Positions 53,842-62,433 of a stretch of 64,000 bases of DNA are shown here, piece by piece. A program made the position numbers and the translations under genes. The DNA comes from Candidatus Cloacimonetes bacterium HGW-Cloacimonetes-2 (GTDB lineage Bacteria > Cloacimonadota > Cloacimonadia > Cloacimonadales > Cloacimonadaceae). The notes under the pieces are model-generated. The model did not search any database. It was not told the DNA's origin and saw only the letters and a program-made list of their open reading frames with translations. Location: assembly GCA_002842035.1 (NCBI GenBank), contig PHBP01000002.1:1-64000 (forward strand). The letters are read 5' to 3'. The number at the start of each line of letters is the position of its first letter. The stretch's first letter is position 1.

Positions 53842-54561
53842 ATCAAACGCAATATAGTTCATTACGACGTCATAGACAGCACAATGAAGGAATATGAGAG
53901 ATTACATCAGGCAAATCCTGAAGCTCTTTGGACAATACGTGCAGACAGACAAAGCCAGGGTTTTGGACGAGGCTTGAATCAATGGCATTCTTCACTGGGT
54001 GGTCTGTGGTTCAGCTTTGACATGGTGGAGACAAGGATGTTGGAATCGTTTGCATTGTATGTAGGTGCTTGCGTCCACAAAGTGCTTCTGAAGCACTTTC
54101 CCGTACTCGAAGACAAGCTGCTGATCAAGTGGCCCAATGATATCTATTATGGAGACAGAAAGCTCGCCGGAATCCTCACCCGATACAGCACCAGTGAATC
54201 AAGATACATAATCGGTATTGGCATCAATACCAATAACCGCTTGGAAGAACAAAGCCTGGAACAAACTGCAGCTATCTTGGGTGATATCTTGGAGGATTCA
54301 GTTTCAAACAGCTTCCTGATGGCTTTTATAATAGATCAGATACAGGCAGATTCGGTTGTATTGGATAATCCCTGTTCTTACCTTGATTATTGTGATAACA
54401 ACCTCTATGGAAAGGGTAGGCAGGCAGCCGTTACAGGAGAAACCAACACGCATCAGGGCAAGATCGTTGGTCTTGATCCCTTTGGTGCGATAATACTGGA
54501 GGATGAAGCAGGTAAACAGACAGTCCACAGATTTGGTTCATTGCTGGTGGAGAAATCCTGA
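53842..54561 (+). CDS. birA: Biotin--[acetyl-CoA-carboxylase] ligase, probable non-AUG start
   Basis: The first ATG (53884) gives 225 residues, but the conserved HYDVIDST motif that holds the biotin-binding Ser-Thr is encoded just upstream in the same frame (53860-53883). Between the preceding in-frame stop (53812-53814) and that ATG there is no ATG, GTG or TTG. GGAGG at 53833-53837 sits four bases before an ATC at 53842, the same spacing as in the HU gene. Starting there gives 239 residues (M/I-KRNIVHYDVIDSTMK). The rest shows the biotin loop GRGLNQWHS, KWPNDIYYGDRKLAGIL and GIGINTN. There is no N-terminal DNA-binding domain, so it is a ligase and not a repressor. Confidence 0.88.
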   Translation: MKRNIVHYDVIDSTMKEYERLHQANPEALWTIRADRQSQGFGRGLNQWHSSLGGLWFSFDMVETRMLESFALYVGACVHKVLLKHFPVLEDKLLIKWPNDIYYGDRKLAGILTRYSTSESRYIIGIGINTNNRLEEQSLEQTAAILGDILEDSVSNSFLMAFIIDQIQADSVVLDNPCSYLDYCDNNLYGKGRQAAVTGETNTHQGKIVGLDPFGAIILEDEAGKQTVHRFGSLLVEKS

Positions 54562-56186
54562 TGGTTTTTAAGAATCTAATCCTTAGTATTATGGTTTGTT
54601 TCGTTCCTGTTCTCCTGTGTGCACAATGGGCTTGGGCAAGTAGCTTTGGATCACTGGGTATGGAGAGAGTTTGGGATCTCTCAGTGGATTCAGCTGATAA
54701 CATTATCGTAGGTGGTGAATTCGCCGACAGCCTGCTGATCAATGGCCAGAATCTGGCTGGTTTCGGGCTCTCAGATAGCTTTGTTGTAAAATACAACTCT
54801 GCGGGGGAACTGCAATGGGTTAAGGTCTTTGGTTCTACACAAGAAGATGTAATCCTGGAAGTCGATACCGATGGATTAGGTAATGTCTATGCATCAGGTT
54901 TCTTCATAGGCAGTCTGTCTTGTGAGGATCAGACCGTCAATTCTATGGGACTCTGGGATGCCTTTATCATAAAACTTAATCCCCAGGGAGAGCTGATCTG
55001 GCTGAAATCCTTTGGTGGTCCTTTGAACGACATTGCCTATGGTATTGCTGTTAATGACTGTGGCTTCATCAACGTAACCGGTTGGTTTGCCGATACCATC
55101 ATTTTCCCTGGAGGAACCAGCCTTGTGAGCTATGGTGGTAGCGATATCTTCAACATAGCGTATAATACAGATGGGGAGCTACTCTGGGCGCGCAGTGCCG
55201 GATCTCCGGGTGTCGAATATGGCTATAAGATTGCCAACGACGAAGCCGGTAACTCCTATGTAACAGGCTCTGCCGGACAAGGCGTAGTCTTTGATAGTGA
55301 AACCCTTCAGGGCAACGGGATGTATGTAGCAAAGTACAATTCTCAAGGAGTAATCCAGTGGCTTAGCGGCTCGAACGGTGCTTTCGTGATCAGCATAGCG
55401 GTTCAATATGACGTATCTTCTGCTCAAAAAGGTATGGTAGCAGGGAGACTGCAGGGCACAGGAAGCATCGGCTCGTTTCCATTCAGTACTTATTCTGGCA
55501 CTGATGACGTATACTGGGCGGAATATGATGCTACTACCGGCGAGTGGGTAAATCTGGATTACTTTGGTGGCGAAGGCTCTGATAAAGCCAGAGATTGCGA
55601 TTACAAGGACTTTCCCGTAATGACAGGTTCATTTGAACAAGCTGTCAATATCAACTCCATAGACTACAACAGCAGTGGCGAAGCTGATGCTTTTATTGCT
55701 CTGAGGCCGGGCTCTGTGATAGATTTTGCTCCTGCCGGTGGAACTTATAGCGAAGCTCCATCCGCGGTCGGACTCTTATCTGATGGACGTGTGGCAATAG
55801 CTGGCTGGCATTTTGGACAGGCAAGATTTGGTAATCATCTGATCGATAGTCTGTCTCCATCCAACCAGAATGGCTTTGTCGCTCTCTACTCGCCAATTCC
55901 CAGCAGTTCCTCAGACAACTTCCTTCCGGCTGTCTCGCAAATCAAATCATACCCCAATCCCTTTGTAAACAGCATCACTATCGAGCTACCTGAAAAGACC
56001 CATGCTCATCACACAATGCATATCTACAATATCAAAGGACAATTGGTTCGCAGCATATCCACGCTTGATCAACGCGTCCTCAATTGGGATGGTCGGGATG
56101 ATGGTGGTTTTGATCTGCCAACAGGGCTTTATCTCGTTGGTAGCGATCCTCTTGTTCCAGCTACACGTATCCTAAAGATCAGATAG
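54561..56186 (+). CDS. Secreted SBBP-type beta-propeller protein with FlgD-like sorting domain
   Basis: 541 residues. A signal peptide (MVFKNLILSIMVCFVPVLLC) is followed by at least five repeats of about 45-60 residues with cores like DGLGNVYASGFFIGSL, DAFIIKLNPQGELIWLKSFGG and AGNSYVTGSAG, matching the SBBP (beta-propeller) family. The last 80 residues, SYPNPFVNSITIEL through IYNIKGQLVRSI to RILKIR, form a FlgD-like C-terminal sorting domain like that of the C25 peptidase. It is probably surface-attached or secreted. The ATG overlaps the birA stop (TGATG), so it belongs to the same operon. Confidence 0.85.
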   Translation: MVFKNLILSIMVCFVPVLLCAQWAWASSFGSLGMERVWDLSVDSADNIIVGGEFADSLLINGQNLAGFGLSDSFVVKYNSAGELQWVKVFGSTQEDVILEVDTDGLGNVYASGFFIGSLSCEDQTVNSMGLWDAFIIKLNPQGELIWLKSFGGPLNDIAYGIAVNDCGFINVTGWFADTIIFPGGTSLVSYGGSDIFNIAYNTDGELLWARSAGSPGVEYGYKIANDEAGNSYVTGSAGQGVVFDSETLQGNGMYVAKYNSQGVIQWLSGSNGAFVISIAVQYDVSSAQKGMVAGRLQGTGSIGSFPFSTYSGTDDVYWAEYDATTGEWVNLDYFGGEGSDKARDCDYKDFPVMTGSFEQAVNINSIDYNSSGEADAFIALRPGSVIDFAPAGGTYSEAPSAVGLLSDGRVAIAGWHFGQARFGNHLIDSLSPSNQNGFVALYSPIPSSSSDNFLPAVSQIKSYPNPFVNSITIELPEKTHAHHTMHIYNIKGQLVRSISTLDQRVLNWDGRDDGGFDLPTGLYLVGSDPLVPATRILKIR

Positions 56187-56340
56187 AACAAAGGGATTAC
56201 CAAGTTCTTAAGTAATAAAATATAGAAACATAAGATCAGTGTTGAATATTCACAGCTAATCTGACAGCCCTTTTTGCTTGACAGATTAGTATCTTGAAAA
56301 AGCAATGAAAAAAAACTAAGTTTAAACTGGTGGAGGAATA

Positions 56341-57957
56341 ATGAAGAAGCTAGTCCTGATGACCATAGTGATGATGATGGCGGTTACCGGCGCTCTATTT
56401 GCCCAGACCGTTACCAAAGTCGCTATCCTGCCTGTGAAAGCTGTAGACAGCAATAGCAGATACATAAAGAACATTCTAACCAAAAGAGATTTCCGCATTA
56501 CTTTCGAACAGCATGAGCAGTATCAACTGCTCGATATGAAGGCTGTCGAAAGAGGCTTCAAGCAGACCGGTTACCGCGACGTTGAAGGTCTTGAGCCCGA
56601 AGAAATGGACGAAGTTGCAGTAGCACTCGGTGCTGATCTATTGATCCTTGGTAACGTTAGCACTGTCAACAGCAGTACTTTCCGCGTTTCCCTTCGCCTC
56701 TACAGCCCCAAGAGTAAAGAGCTGCGTCAAATGAACTTTGCCGTAGTGAAAGACCGTCGGACCCGCTGGGCTACTCTGAATACAGATTTTATGAGCCAGA
56801 TCGACCAGTTCATCACCAATGAAGTTCAGAAGATGTACGACATCGCTCTCAACCTCTATGTTCAAGAGAATTACACAGAAGCAGAGAGAACTCTTACCAA
56901 TGTCCTTTCTCTTGATGCTGACAAGAAAGAAGCCCACTATACCCTGGGTAGCGTCTATTTCAAGACCAATCGCTATCCCCAGGCCGTCACTTCACTCAAT
57001 AGAGCTGCTGAACTCGATACTGCTTATATCCAACCTTTGTACACCTTGATCGAGGTTTATGAAGCCAGCAATCAGCCCATCGAAAGAATCGGTGTTATGT
57101 CCCGTATTGCTGAGAAGAACCAGGATGAAGAGCTGTGGTTCAATATTGGTAACCTCTGGGCAGAGAATGGCAACGTACCCAAAGCAGTTGAATCCTTCCG
57201 CAAAGCGATTGCCATCAATCCGGAATACGCTGTCGCACAATATCGATTGGCATTCATACTTTATGATCAGGGCAATTTCTCTGAAGCTATCGAACACCTC
57301 GAATTCGCTTATAATCAGTACCCCGATAACGACCTGATTGCCCGCCGTCTGGCTATGGCATACCAGAGAAGCGGTCGCATCGACGATGCTATTGCCCGCT
57401 ACGAGCAAGCTATCGCTGCCAATCCCACCAGTACACAGGCATACCTGAATGTGGTAAGTCTCTATCGTATCAAGGCCAGCGAAGCCGGATCGGCTGCCGT
57501 GACTGCTGAGATGAATCAGAAAGCCATAGACCTGATGAACAGGCTGAAAAATGCCGATCCTAACAACGCTCTGGCTTATCTCAATCTTGCCAGCATTTAC
57601 CTAGGTTCAAACCGCAACAACGAAGCTGAAACCAATGCTAATCTTGCCATCAGTAAAGATCCCAGCCTCTACCTTTCTTATGTGATACTTGCCACTATTG
57701 CCCAGACTCGTGGTACTGAAAGCTACAATAGATTCGTAGATCTGGAACAGCGTGCTTCACAGGCTGTTGGAAGACAAGCAACCAATCTCCGCAGAGACAG
57801 AGATGCTGCCAAGACTCAGGCAAATACTCAGTTCCGCAGAGCATTGGATCAGCTCCAGGCTGCTCGCAGCCGCACAACCGATGCTGAAGTGATCAATGAC
57901 ATCAACGGTCGCATTACACGCGTCCAAGCTCTCATCAATTCAACATCCGGCTATTAA
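56341..57957 (+). CDS. Exported FlgO/CsgG-like and TPR protein
   Basis: 538 residues with signal peptide MKKLVLMTIVMMMAVTGALFAQ. Residues about 23-150 resemble the CsgG/FlgO-type fold: KVAILPVKAVDSNSRY, then VAVALGADLLILGNVSTVNSS. From about 165 a run of at least seven TPRs follows (ENYTEAERTLTNVLSLDADKKE, GNFSEAIEHLEFAYNQYPDN). A coiled, Ala/Arg-rich tail of 60 residues closes the protein. It is probably periplasmic and binds partners through its TPRs. GGAGG lies four bases before the ATG, and TTGACA (56278-56283) may be the -35 of its own promoter. Confidence 0.8.
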   Translation: MKKLVLMTIVMMMAVTGALFAQTVTKVAILPVKAVDSNSRYIKNILTKRDFRITFEQHEQYQLLDMKAVERGFKQTGYRDVEGLEPEEMDEVAVALGADLLILGNVSTVNSSTFRVSLRLYSPKSKELRQMNFAVVKDRRTRWATLNTDFMSQIDQFITNEVQKMYDIALNLYVQENYTEAERTLTNVLSLDADKKEAHYTLGSVYFKTNRYPQAVTSLNRAAELDTAYIQPLYTLIEVYEASNQPIERIGVMSRIAEKNQDEELWFNIGNLWAENGNVPKAVESFRKAIAINPEYAVAQYRLAFILYDQGNFSEAIEHLEFAYNQYPDNDLIARRLAMAYQRSGRIDDAIARYEQAIAANPTSTQAYLNVVSLYRIKASEAGSAAVTAEMNQKAIDLMNRLKNADPNNALAYLNLASIYLGSNRNNEAETNANLAISKDPSLYLSYVILATIAQTRGTESYNRFVDLEQRASQAVGRQATNLRRDRDAAKTQANTQFRRALDQLQAARSRTTDAEVINDINGRITRVQALINSTSGY

Positions 57958-57982
57958 TCGCTACTAGATAACAAGATAGATT

Positions 57983-58014
57983 AAGGCGTCTCGTATGAGG
58001 CGCCTTCCTTTTTG
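57983..58014 (+). terminator. Rho-independent terminator after the TPR gene
   Basis: AAGGCGTCTC (57983-57992) pairs with GAGGCGCCTT (57997-58006), including one G-T pair, around GTAT. CCTTTTTG follows. It ends the coaBC-to-TPR region. Confidence 0.9.
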
Positions 58015-58044
58015 CCTGCTAATTCAATGAAAGCACGTAAACAC

Positions 58045-58117
58045 TTCATAAATACGCTGCTTGATGGATGTTCATCCAGGATTCAAGCAGGATAGAAGCA
58101 GGATACAAGCATCCTAT
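58045..58117 (+). repeat. Dispersed 11-bp-unit intergenic element, copy 6
   Basis: Head ATACGCTGCTTGATGG... ends in TTCATCCAGG. Then TCCAGGATTCA, AGCAGGATAGA, AGCAGGATACA and AGCATCCTATG in 11-bp phase. The head can also fold: TGGATG pairs with CATCCA across two bases, and GCTTGA with TCAAGC outside it. It lies between the TPR gene terminator and the pirin promoter. Confidence 0.8.
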
Positions 58118-58140
58118 GAAAGGGAGGCCAAGGAATTAGC

Positions 58141-58169
58141 TTGACCACAAGATAATCAATGCATACATT
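58141..58169 (+). promoter_or_regulatory. Putative promoter of the pirin gene
   Basis: TTGACC (58141-58146), a 17-base spacer, then TACATT (58164-58169). It is moderately close to consensus. It lies 24 bases after repeat copy 6 and about 70 bases before the ATG. Confidence 0.4.
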
Positions 58170-58239
58170 GAGTCTATAGATTAACTATCACAATTGCAAT
58201 TAGATACGTGGCAATACTAATATGATCCAGGGGGATAAT

Positions 58240-59079
58240 ATGCGAGCGATTAGACAGATATTGACTGCTGAGCCTGTGCTTGAAGGTGCAGGAGTTCACC
58301 TGCACAGGGTTTTTGGTTACTATCAGAAACCGGATTTTGATCCGTTTTTGATGCTTGATGATTTTAGAAACGATGATCCAGATAAGTACTTACCTGGATT
58401 TCCCTGGCATCCGCATAGAGGAATTGAGACGATCACTTATATGCACGAAGGATCGGCTGAACACGGTGATAGCTTGGGGAATAAAGGCACAATTCACGCT
58501 GGTGAGGTGCAGTGGATGACAGCCGGAAGTGGCATCATTCATCAAGAAATGCCAAAGCCGGATGCCAGCGGAAGGATGTATGGCTTTCAGCTTTGGACTA
58601 ATCTGCCCGCTTCGGAAAAGATGTGCAAGCCCAGATACCAGGACATCAAAGCCAGTGATATCACTATCAACAGAAGCATCCCGGGACTCGAAGTCAAGGT
58701 GATCTGCGGACAATTTGGTGATACAAAAGGGCCGGTAGAAGATATCTATGCCAATCCTCAGTACTGGGATGTCACTTTAGATGCCAATTCATCAGCAGAA
58801 TTGCCTGCTCCGATGGGAACGACTTGTTTTATCTATATTTATAAAGGAATAGCTCTGCTTGGAACACAGAAAGCAGGAAATCGCCAGCTTGTACTATTTG
58901 AAGATGGAAATGGGATATCCCTCAGAGCGGGGGAGGAGGGGCTGAGCTTCCTTTATCTTAATGGGAAACCGCTTAATGAGCCGATTTCCTGGCGCGGACC
59001 AATCGTGATGAATACTCCGGAAGAGATCAGACAGGCTTTCAAAGATCTGGAAACCGGAGATTTCATCAAGAGTCACTGA
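58240..59079 (+). CDS. Pirin family protein
   Basis: 279 residues from the ATG at 58240, which has AGGGGG six bases upstream; an ATG at 58222 lies before that site. The bicupin shows PFLMLDDFRND, then PWHPHRGIETITYMHEG and H-D-S in EHGDSLGNKG, then GSGIIHQEMP: the metal-binding His/His/His/Glu set of pirins. Bacterial pirins such as YhhW oxidise quercetin or act as redox-sensing partners; the role here is unknown. The gene converges on uvrC with a 14-bp 3' overlap. Confidence 0.92.
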   Translation: MRAIRQILTAEPVLEGAGVHLHRVFGYYQKPDFDPFLMLDDFRNDDPDKYLPGFPWHPHRGIETITYMHEGSAEHGDSLGNKGTIHAGEVQWMTAGSGIIHQEMPKPDASGRMYGFQLWTNLPASEKMCKPRYQDIKASDITINRSIPGLEVKVICGQFGDTKGPVEDIYANPQYWDVTLDANSSAELPAPMGTTCFIYIYKGIALLGTQKAGNRQLVLFEDGNGISLRAGEEGLSFLYLNGKPLNEPISWRGPIVMNTPEEIRQAFKDLETGDFIKSH

Positions 59080-60892
59080 TCGTATCAGGATGAAAGAAGT
59101 CGTAGATTCTCTGAGCAGTAAGATCGCCGATCCCTTTTACTGAAGCCAGTTCTTCAACCGATGACTCTTTGATTTTGTCCACAGATCCAAAGCTCTTGAG
59201 TAGCAGGAATCGGGATTGCTCGCCGATGCCTTTGATATCTTCTAGTTCGCTGATCAGGGTGCGTTTGGATCGACGGCTGCGGTGGAAATTGATGGCAAAT
59301 CTATGGGCTTCGTCCCTGATCCCGGTTATCAGCCTTAGAGACGCAGAGGACCGTGATAGTATCAGGGGTTCGCTGTTCTGAGGGGTATAGATTTCCTCTA
59401 TGCGCTTGGCAAGCGAGATAATCGGGATATTGGGATATTTTGATTGATTTAGAATCTGATAGCTGATGCCAAGCTGACCCTTTCCACCATCGATAATAAA
59501 GAGATCAGGCTCCAGCTCTGTATCCTTGTCAATCTCTGCCAGAAAGCGTTCCATCGTCTCTGCCATTGCTGCAAAGTCGTTTTGACTATCTATACTGCGT
59601 ATGATGAAGTGACGGTAGTTCTTCTTTTTAGGCTTTCCATTCTCATAGAATACAGCCGAAGAGACTGTATCAGTGCCCTGGATTGTGCTTATATCCATAC
59701 ACACGATCTTTCGAGGCAGCTTTGGCAGGTTTAGCTTCTCTTTGAGCTCTTGAATGGGGAAGATGGTGCGGTTTGCTTTCTTGAGGTGAGCCAGCTTCTG
59801 TTCTTCGATCAGGTTAAAAGCATTGCGTTTTGCCATAACCAGGAGTTTGACCTTGTCGCCCTTTTGAGGCAGGATCAAGCGTTTTCCGAGCCACTCGTTC
59901 AGTTTGTCATACTCCGCCGGCCTGAAGGGGAGAAGAATCTCATCGGGAAAGTCCTCAACAGGTGCGTAGTAGATCTGCAGAAATGCTGATAAAATCTGTT
60001 CCCTGTCTGTGTTCTCGATGTTCTTGAGGGGATAGTTTTCCTGGTTAAGTATCTTGCCATTGATCATCTTGAGCACAACGGCAATTGCATGGTTCTCTTC
60101 CATATAGAAGCCGATAATATCTAGGTTACGATCGTCTTCCTGGCTGACGGATTGGCGTTTTTGGATCTTTTCAAGGGCGATAATGTGGTCTCTGAGCTTG
60201 GCAGCTTGCTCAAACTCGAGGTTCTCAGCAGCGGTATTCATCTCCTGGCGGAATTCATCCAATAGATCCTGGTATTTGCCTTTGAAGAACTGCAGAAACC
60301 GGTTTACAATCTTCAAATACTCATCTCGGGATATATATCCTACACACGGGGCTGGGCACTTTCCAAGCTGGTAATTGATGCAAGCTTTCTTGTAGCGGAT
60401 CTTGTCCTCAGGAATAACGCGTGAGCAGGTTCTAAGGGGAAATATCCACTCCAAAGTTCGTAGGATGCGGCGTAGTGAACGAACGTCCGTGTAAGGACCA
60501 TAGTACTTCCCCCCATCCTTGATAAGCTCCCTGGAGACCATTATCCTGGGGAAGGGCTCACCCAGGCTCAGTTTCACATAAGGGTAACGCTTGTCATCCT
60601 TGAGCATTATGTTGTATCGGGGCTGGTGCGTCTTGATTAGATTAGCTTCCAGGATAAAAGCTTCAGCTTCGGTATTGGTGATTATATAATCAAGATCAGC
60701 TATGTGGCGAACTAACTGAGTGGTCTTGGGATCTTTGATGCTATCAACCAGGTAGCTTCTGATCCGGTTGCTGAGATTCAGTGCTTTGCCTATATAGATG
60801 ATCTCACCATCGGCATTCTTCCATATATATATGCCGGGATCAGTAGGGAGATGCGGGAGTTTATCCTTTATCTTCTGGTTAATCTCTGCCAT
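59066..60892 (-). CDS. uvrC: Excinuclease ABC subunit C
   Basis: 608 residues. The GIY-YIG nuclease domain is at the N-terminus (GIYIWKNADGEIIYIGKA). The UVR motif that binds UvrB is near 205-240 (LEFEQAAKLRDHI). The RNase H-like second nuclease has MDISTIQGTDTV, IDGGKGQLG and DEAHRFAI. Paired helix-hairpin-helix motifs end the protein (IKGIGEQSRFLLLKSFGS, VKGIGDLTAQRIYDFF). It cuts on both sides of the lesion held by UvrB. It overlaps murJ by 25 bp upstream and the pirin gene by 14 bp downstream. Confidence 0.98.
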   Translation of the reverse strand: MAEINQKIKDKLPHLPTDPGIYIWKNADGEIIYIGKALNLSNRIRSYLVDSIKDPKTTQLVRHIADLDYIITNTEAEAFILEANLIKTHQPRYNIMLKDDKRYPYVKLSLGEPFPRIMVSRELIKDGGKYYGPYTDVRSLRRILRTLEWIFPLRTCSRVIPEDKIRYKKACINYQLGKCPAPCVGYISRDEYLKIVNRFLQFFKGKYQDLLDEFRQEMNTAAENLEFEQAAKLRDHIIALEKIQKRQSVSQEDDRNLDIIGFYMEENHAIAVVLKMINGKILNQENYPLKNIENTDREQILSAFLQIYYAPVEDFPDEILLPFRPAEYDKLNEWLGKRLILPQKGDKVKLLVMAKRNAFNLIEEQKLAHLKKANRTIFPIQELKEKLNLPKLPRKIVCMDISTIQGTDTVSSAVFYENGKPKKKNYRHFIIRSIDSQNDFAAMAETMERFLAEIDKDTELEPDLFIIDGGKGQLGISYQILNQSKYPNIPIISLAKRIEEIYTPQNSEPLILSRSSASLRLITGIRDEAHRFAINFHRSRRSKRTLISELEDIKGIGEQSRFLLLKSFGSVDKIKESSVEELASVKGIGDLTAQRIYDFFHPDTISDS

Positions 60893-62433
60893 AGTGCTTT
60901 GCGAGTATTGTCCAAATAATCAAGCTTGAAGATCCATCCCCCGAGGTAAAACAGAACGAAGCATAATATAGCAAAGATAGCGTCTTTGGCCAATAACAGC
61001 AGTTTACCGCTTACCATTACGCTTGAGTTCAGCAGCATTATGATCACGAATATCAACGAACAGATGATCAGTGCTTTTGCCAAGTTTTGCCAGATACCCT
61101 CGAAAGATATCTTGGTGAACTTCCTTTTGATAGTGATAAGTAGTACCACATAGTTTACCATGGCTGTGATGGACGTGGACAAAGCTAGTCCACGATGCCC
61201 AATATACTGCATCAGGACAAAGTTCAGTGTGATGTTTAGTAGCACAACGAAGGCAGCAATCTTGACCGGTGTCCTGGTGTCCTTGTTTGCATAAAAGAGA
61301 GGTGTAATAGTCTGATTCAAGCTATAAAAGATCAATCCTATAGAGTAAAACAAGAGCGCTTGAGTAGTCATCAAGCTTGCTCTGCTATCAAACTGCCCCT
61401 GTCTGAAAAGGATCTCCACAAAGTCTCCGCCAAGAGCCATTATCATTGTAGTAACCGGGAGTATCATATATGCCAGACTGACTGTAGAGAAGCGTACGCT
61501 CTCCGAGAGCTCTTCGTACTTAGCTTGGCTAACGCATCTAGAATACAGTGGCAAGACAGCAGTTCCGGTGGATATGGCAAAGATACCCAGCGGTAGCTGC
61601 ATCAATCTATTGCCAAAGCCAAGAGCGGTGATACTGCCAATTGGTAAGAATGAAGCCATAATGCTATCAGCAATCAGATTGATCTCCCTGATCCCGATTC
61701 CCACCATAGATGGTATCAATCGCTTCCACATCATCGCGATAGCGGTACCTGTGAACTTGATAATCAGCTTGATGCGATAACCAATTCTCTTGAGATAGGG
61801 AAAGTTTACCAAGGTCTGGAGCAAGCCCCCCAGGAAGACACCCCAGCCTGCCCAGACTATCAAAGATTCACCCTCAATGCCCAATATCCAGTGCGGAACT
61901 ACCACAGTGAGGATCATTCCGATATTCAGCAGAGCTGATGATAGCCCAGTCATAAAGAAGTAATCGTGTGAATTGAGCACAGCTATCATAGTCGAGGACA
62001 AGCCAATAAAGAACAAATACGGAAAGATGATTCTGGTGAGCTTGATAGCCCATAATGCAGTCTCCGGAGCTAATCCCGGATACAACAAAGCTACCAGCGG
62101 TTTGGCAAAGATTATCCCCAGGATAGTCAGTACTGCTAAGAACAAAGTAAGTATAGACAGCACATTGAGCGCAAAGTCAAACTGCTTGTTCCTGTCTCCC
62201 TCGGAGCCTATCTCATTGTAGATTGGTACAAAAGCTGTAGATAAAGCCCCTTCTCCAAAGAGCCTGCGGAGAAGATTTGGTATCGTATAAGCCACATTAA
62301 AGGCATCATTCAGAAAGCCTGCTCCAAAGAAGAAAGCCATCACCTGATCCCGCAAAAGCCCAAATATCCTGCTCAAGAAGACCGCTGAGGACATCAAGGC
62401 AATGTTCTTGGCAAGCTTGCGGTTATCAGCCAT
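60868..62433 (-). CDS. murJ: Lipid II flippase MurJ
   Basis: 521 residues with about fourteen membrane segments, the MurJ norm. The start has the typical MSSAVFLSRIFGLLRDQVMAFFFGAG with the conserved Arg residues, followed by NLLRRLFGEGALSTAFVPIYNE. It moves the peptidoglycan precursor lipid II to the outer face of the inner membrane, so the organism makes peptidoglycan. The ATG overlaps the holB stop as TGATG, and the 3' end overlaps uvrC by 25 bp, so it is one operon. Confidence 0.97.
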   Translation of the reverse strand: MADNRKLAKNIALMSSAVFLSRIFGLLRDQVMAFFFGAGFLNDAFNVAYTIPNLLRRLFGEGALSTAFVPIYNEIGSEGDRNKQFDFALNVLSILTLFLAVLTILGIIFAKPLVALLYPGLAPETALWAIKLTRIIFPYLFFIGLSSTMIAVLNSHDYFFMTGLSSALLNIGMILTVVVPHWILGIEGESLIVWAGWGVFLGGLLQTLVNFPYLKRIGYRIKLIIKFTGTAIAMMWKRLIPSMVGIGIREINLIADSIMASFLPIGSITALGFGNRLMQLPLGIFAISTGTAVLPLYSRCVSQAKYEELSESVRFSTVSLAYMILPVTTMIMALGGDFVEILFRQGQFDSRASLMTTQALLFYSIGLIFYSLNQTITPLFYANKDTRTPVKIAAFVVLLNITLNFVLMQYIGHRGLALSTSITAMVNYVVLLITIKRKFTKISFEGIWQNLAKALIICSLIFVIIMLLNSSVMVSGKLLLLAKDAIFAILCFVLFYLGGWIFKLDYLDNTRKALWQRLTRR

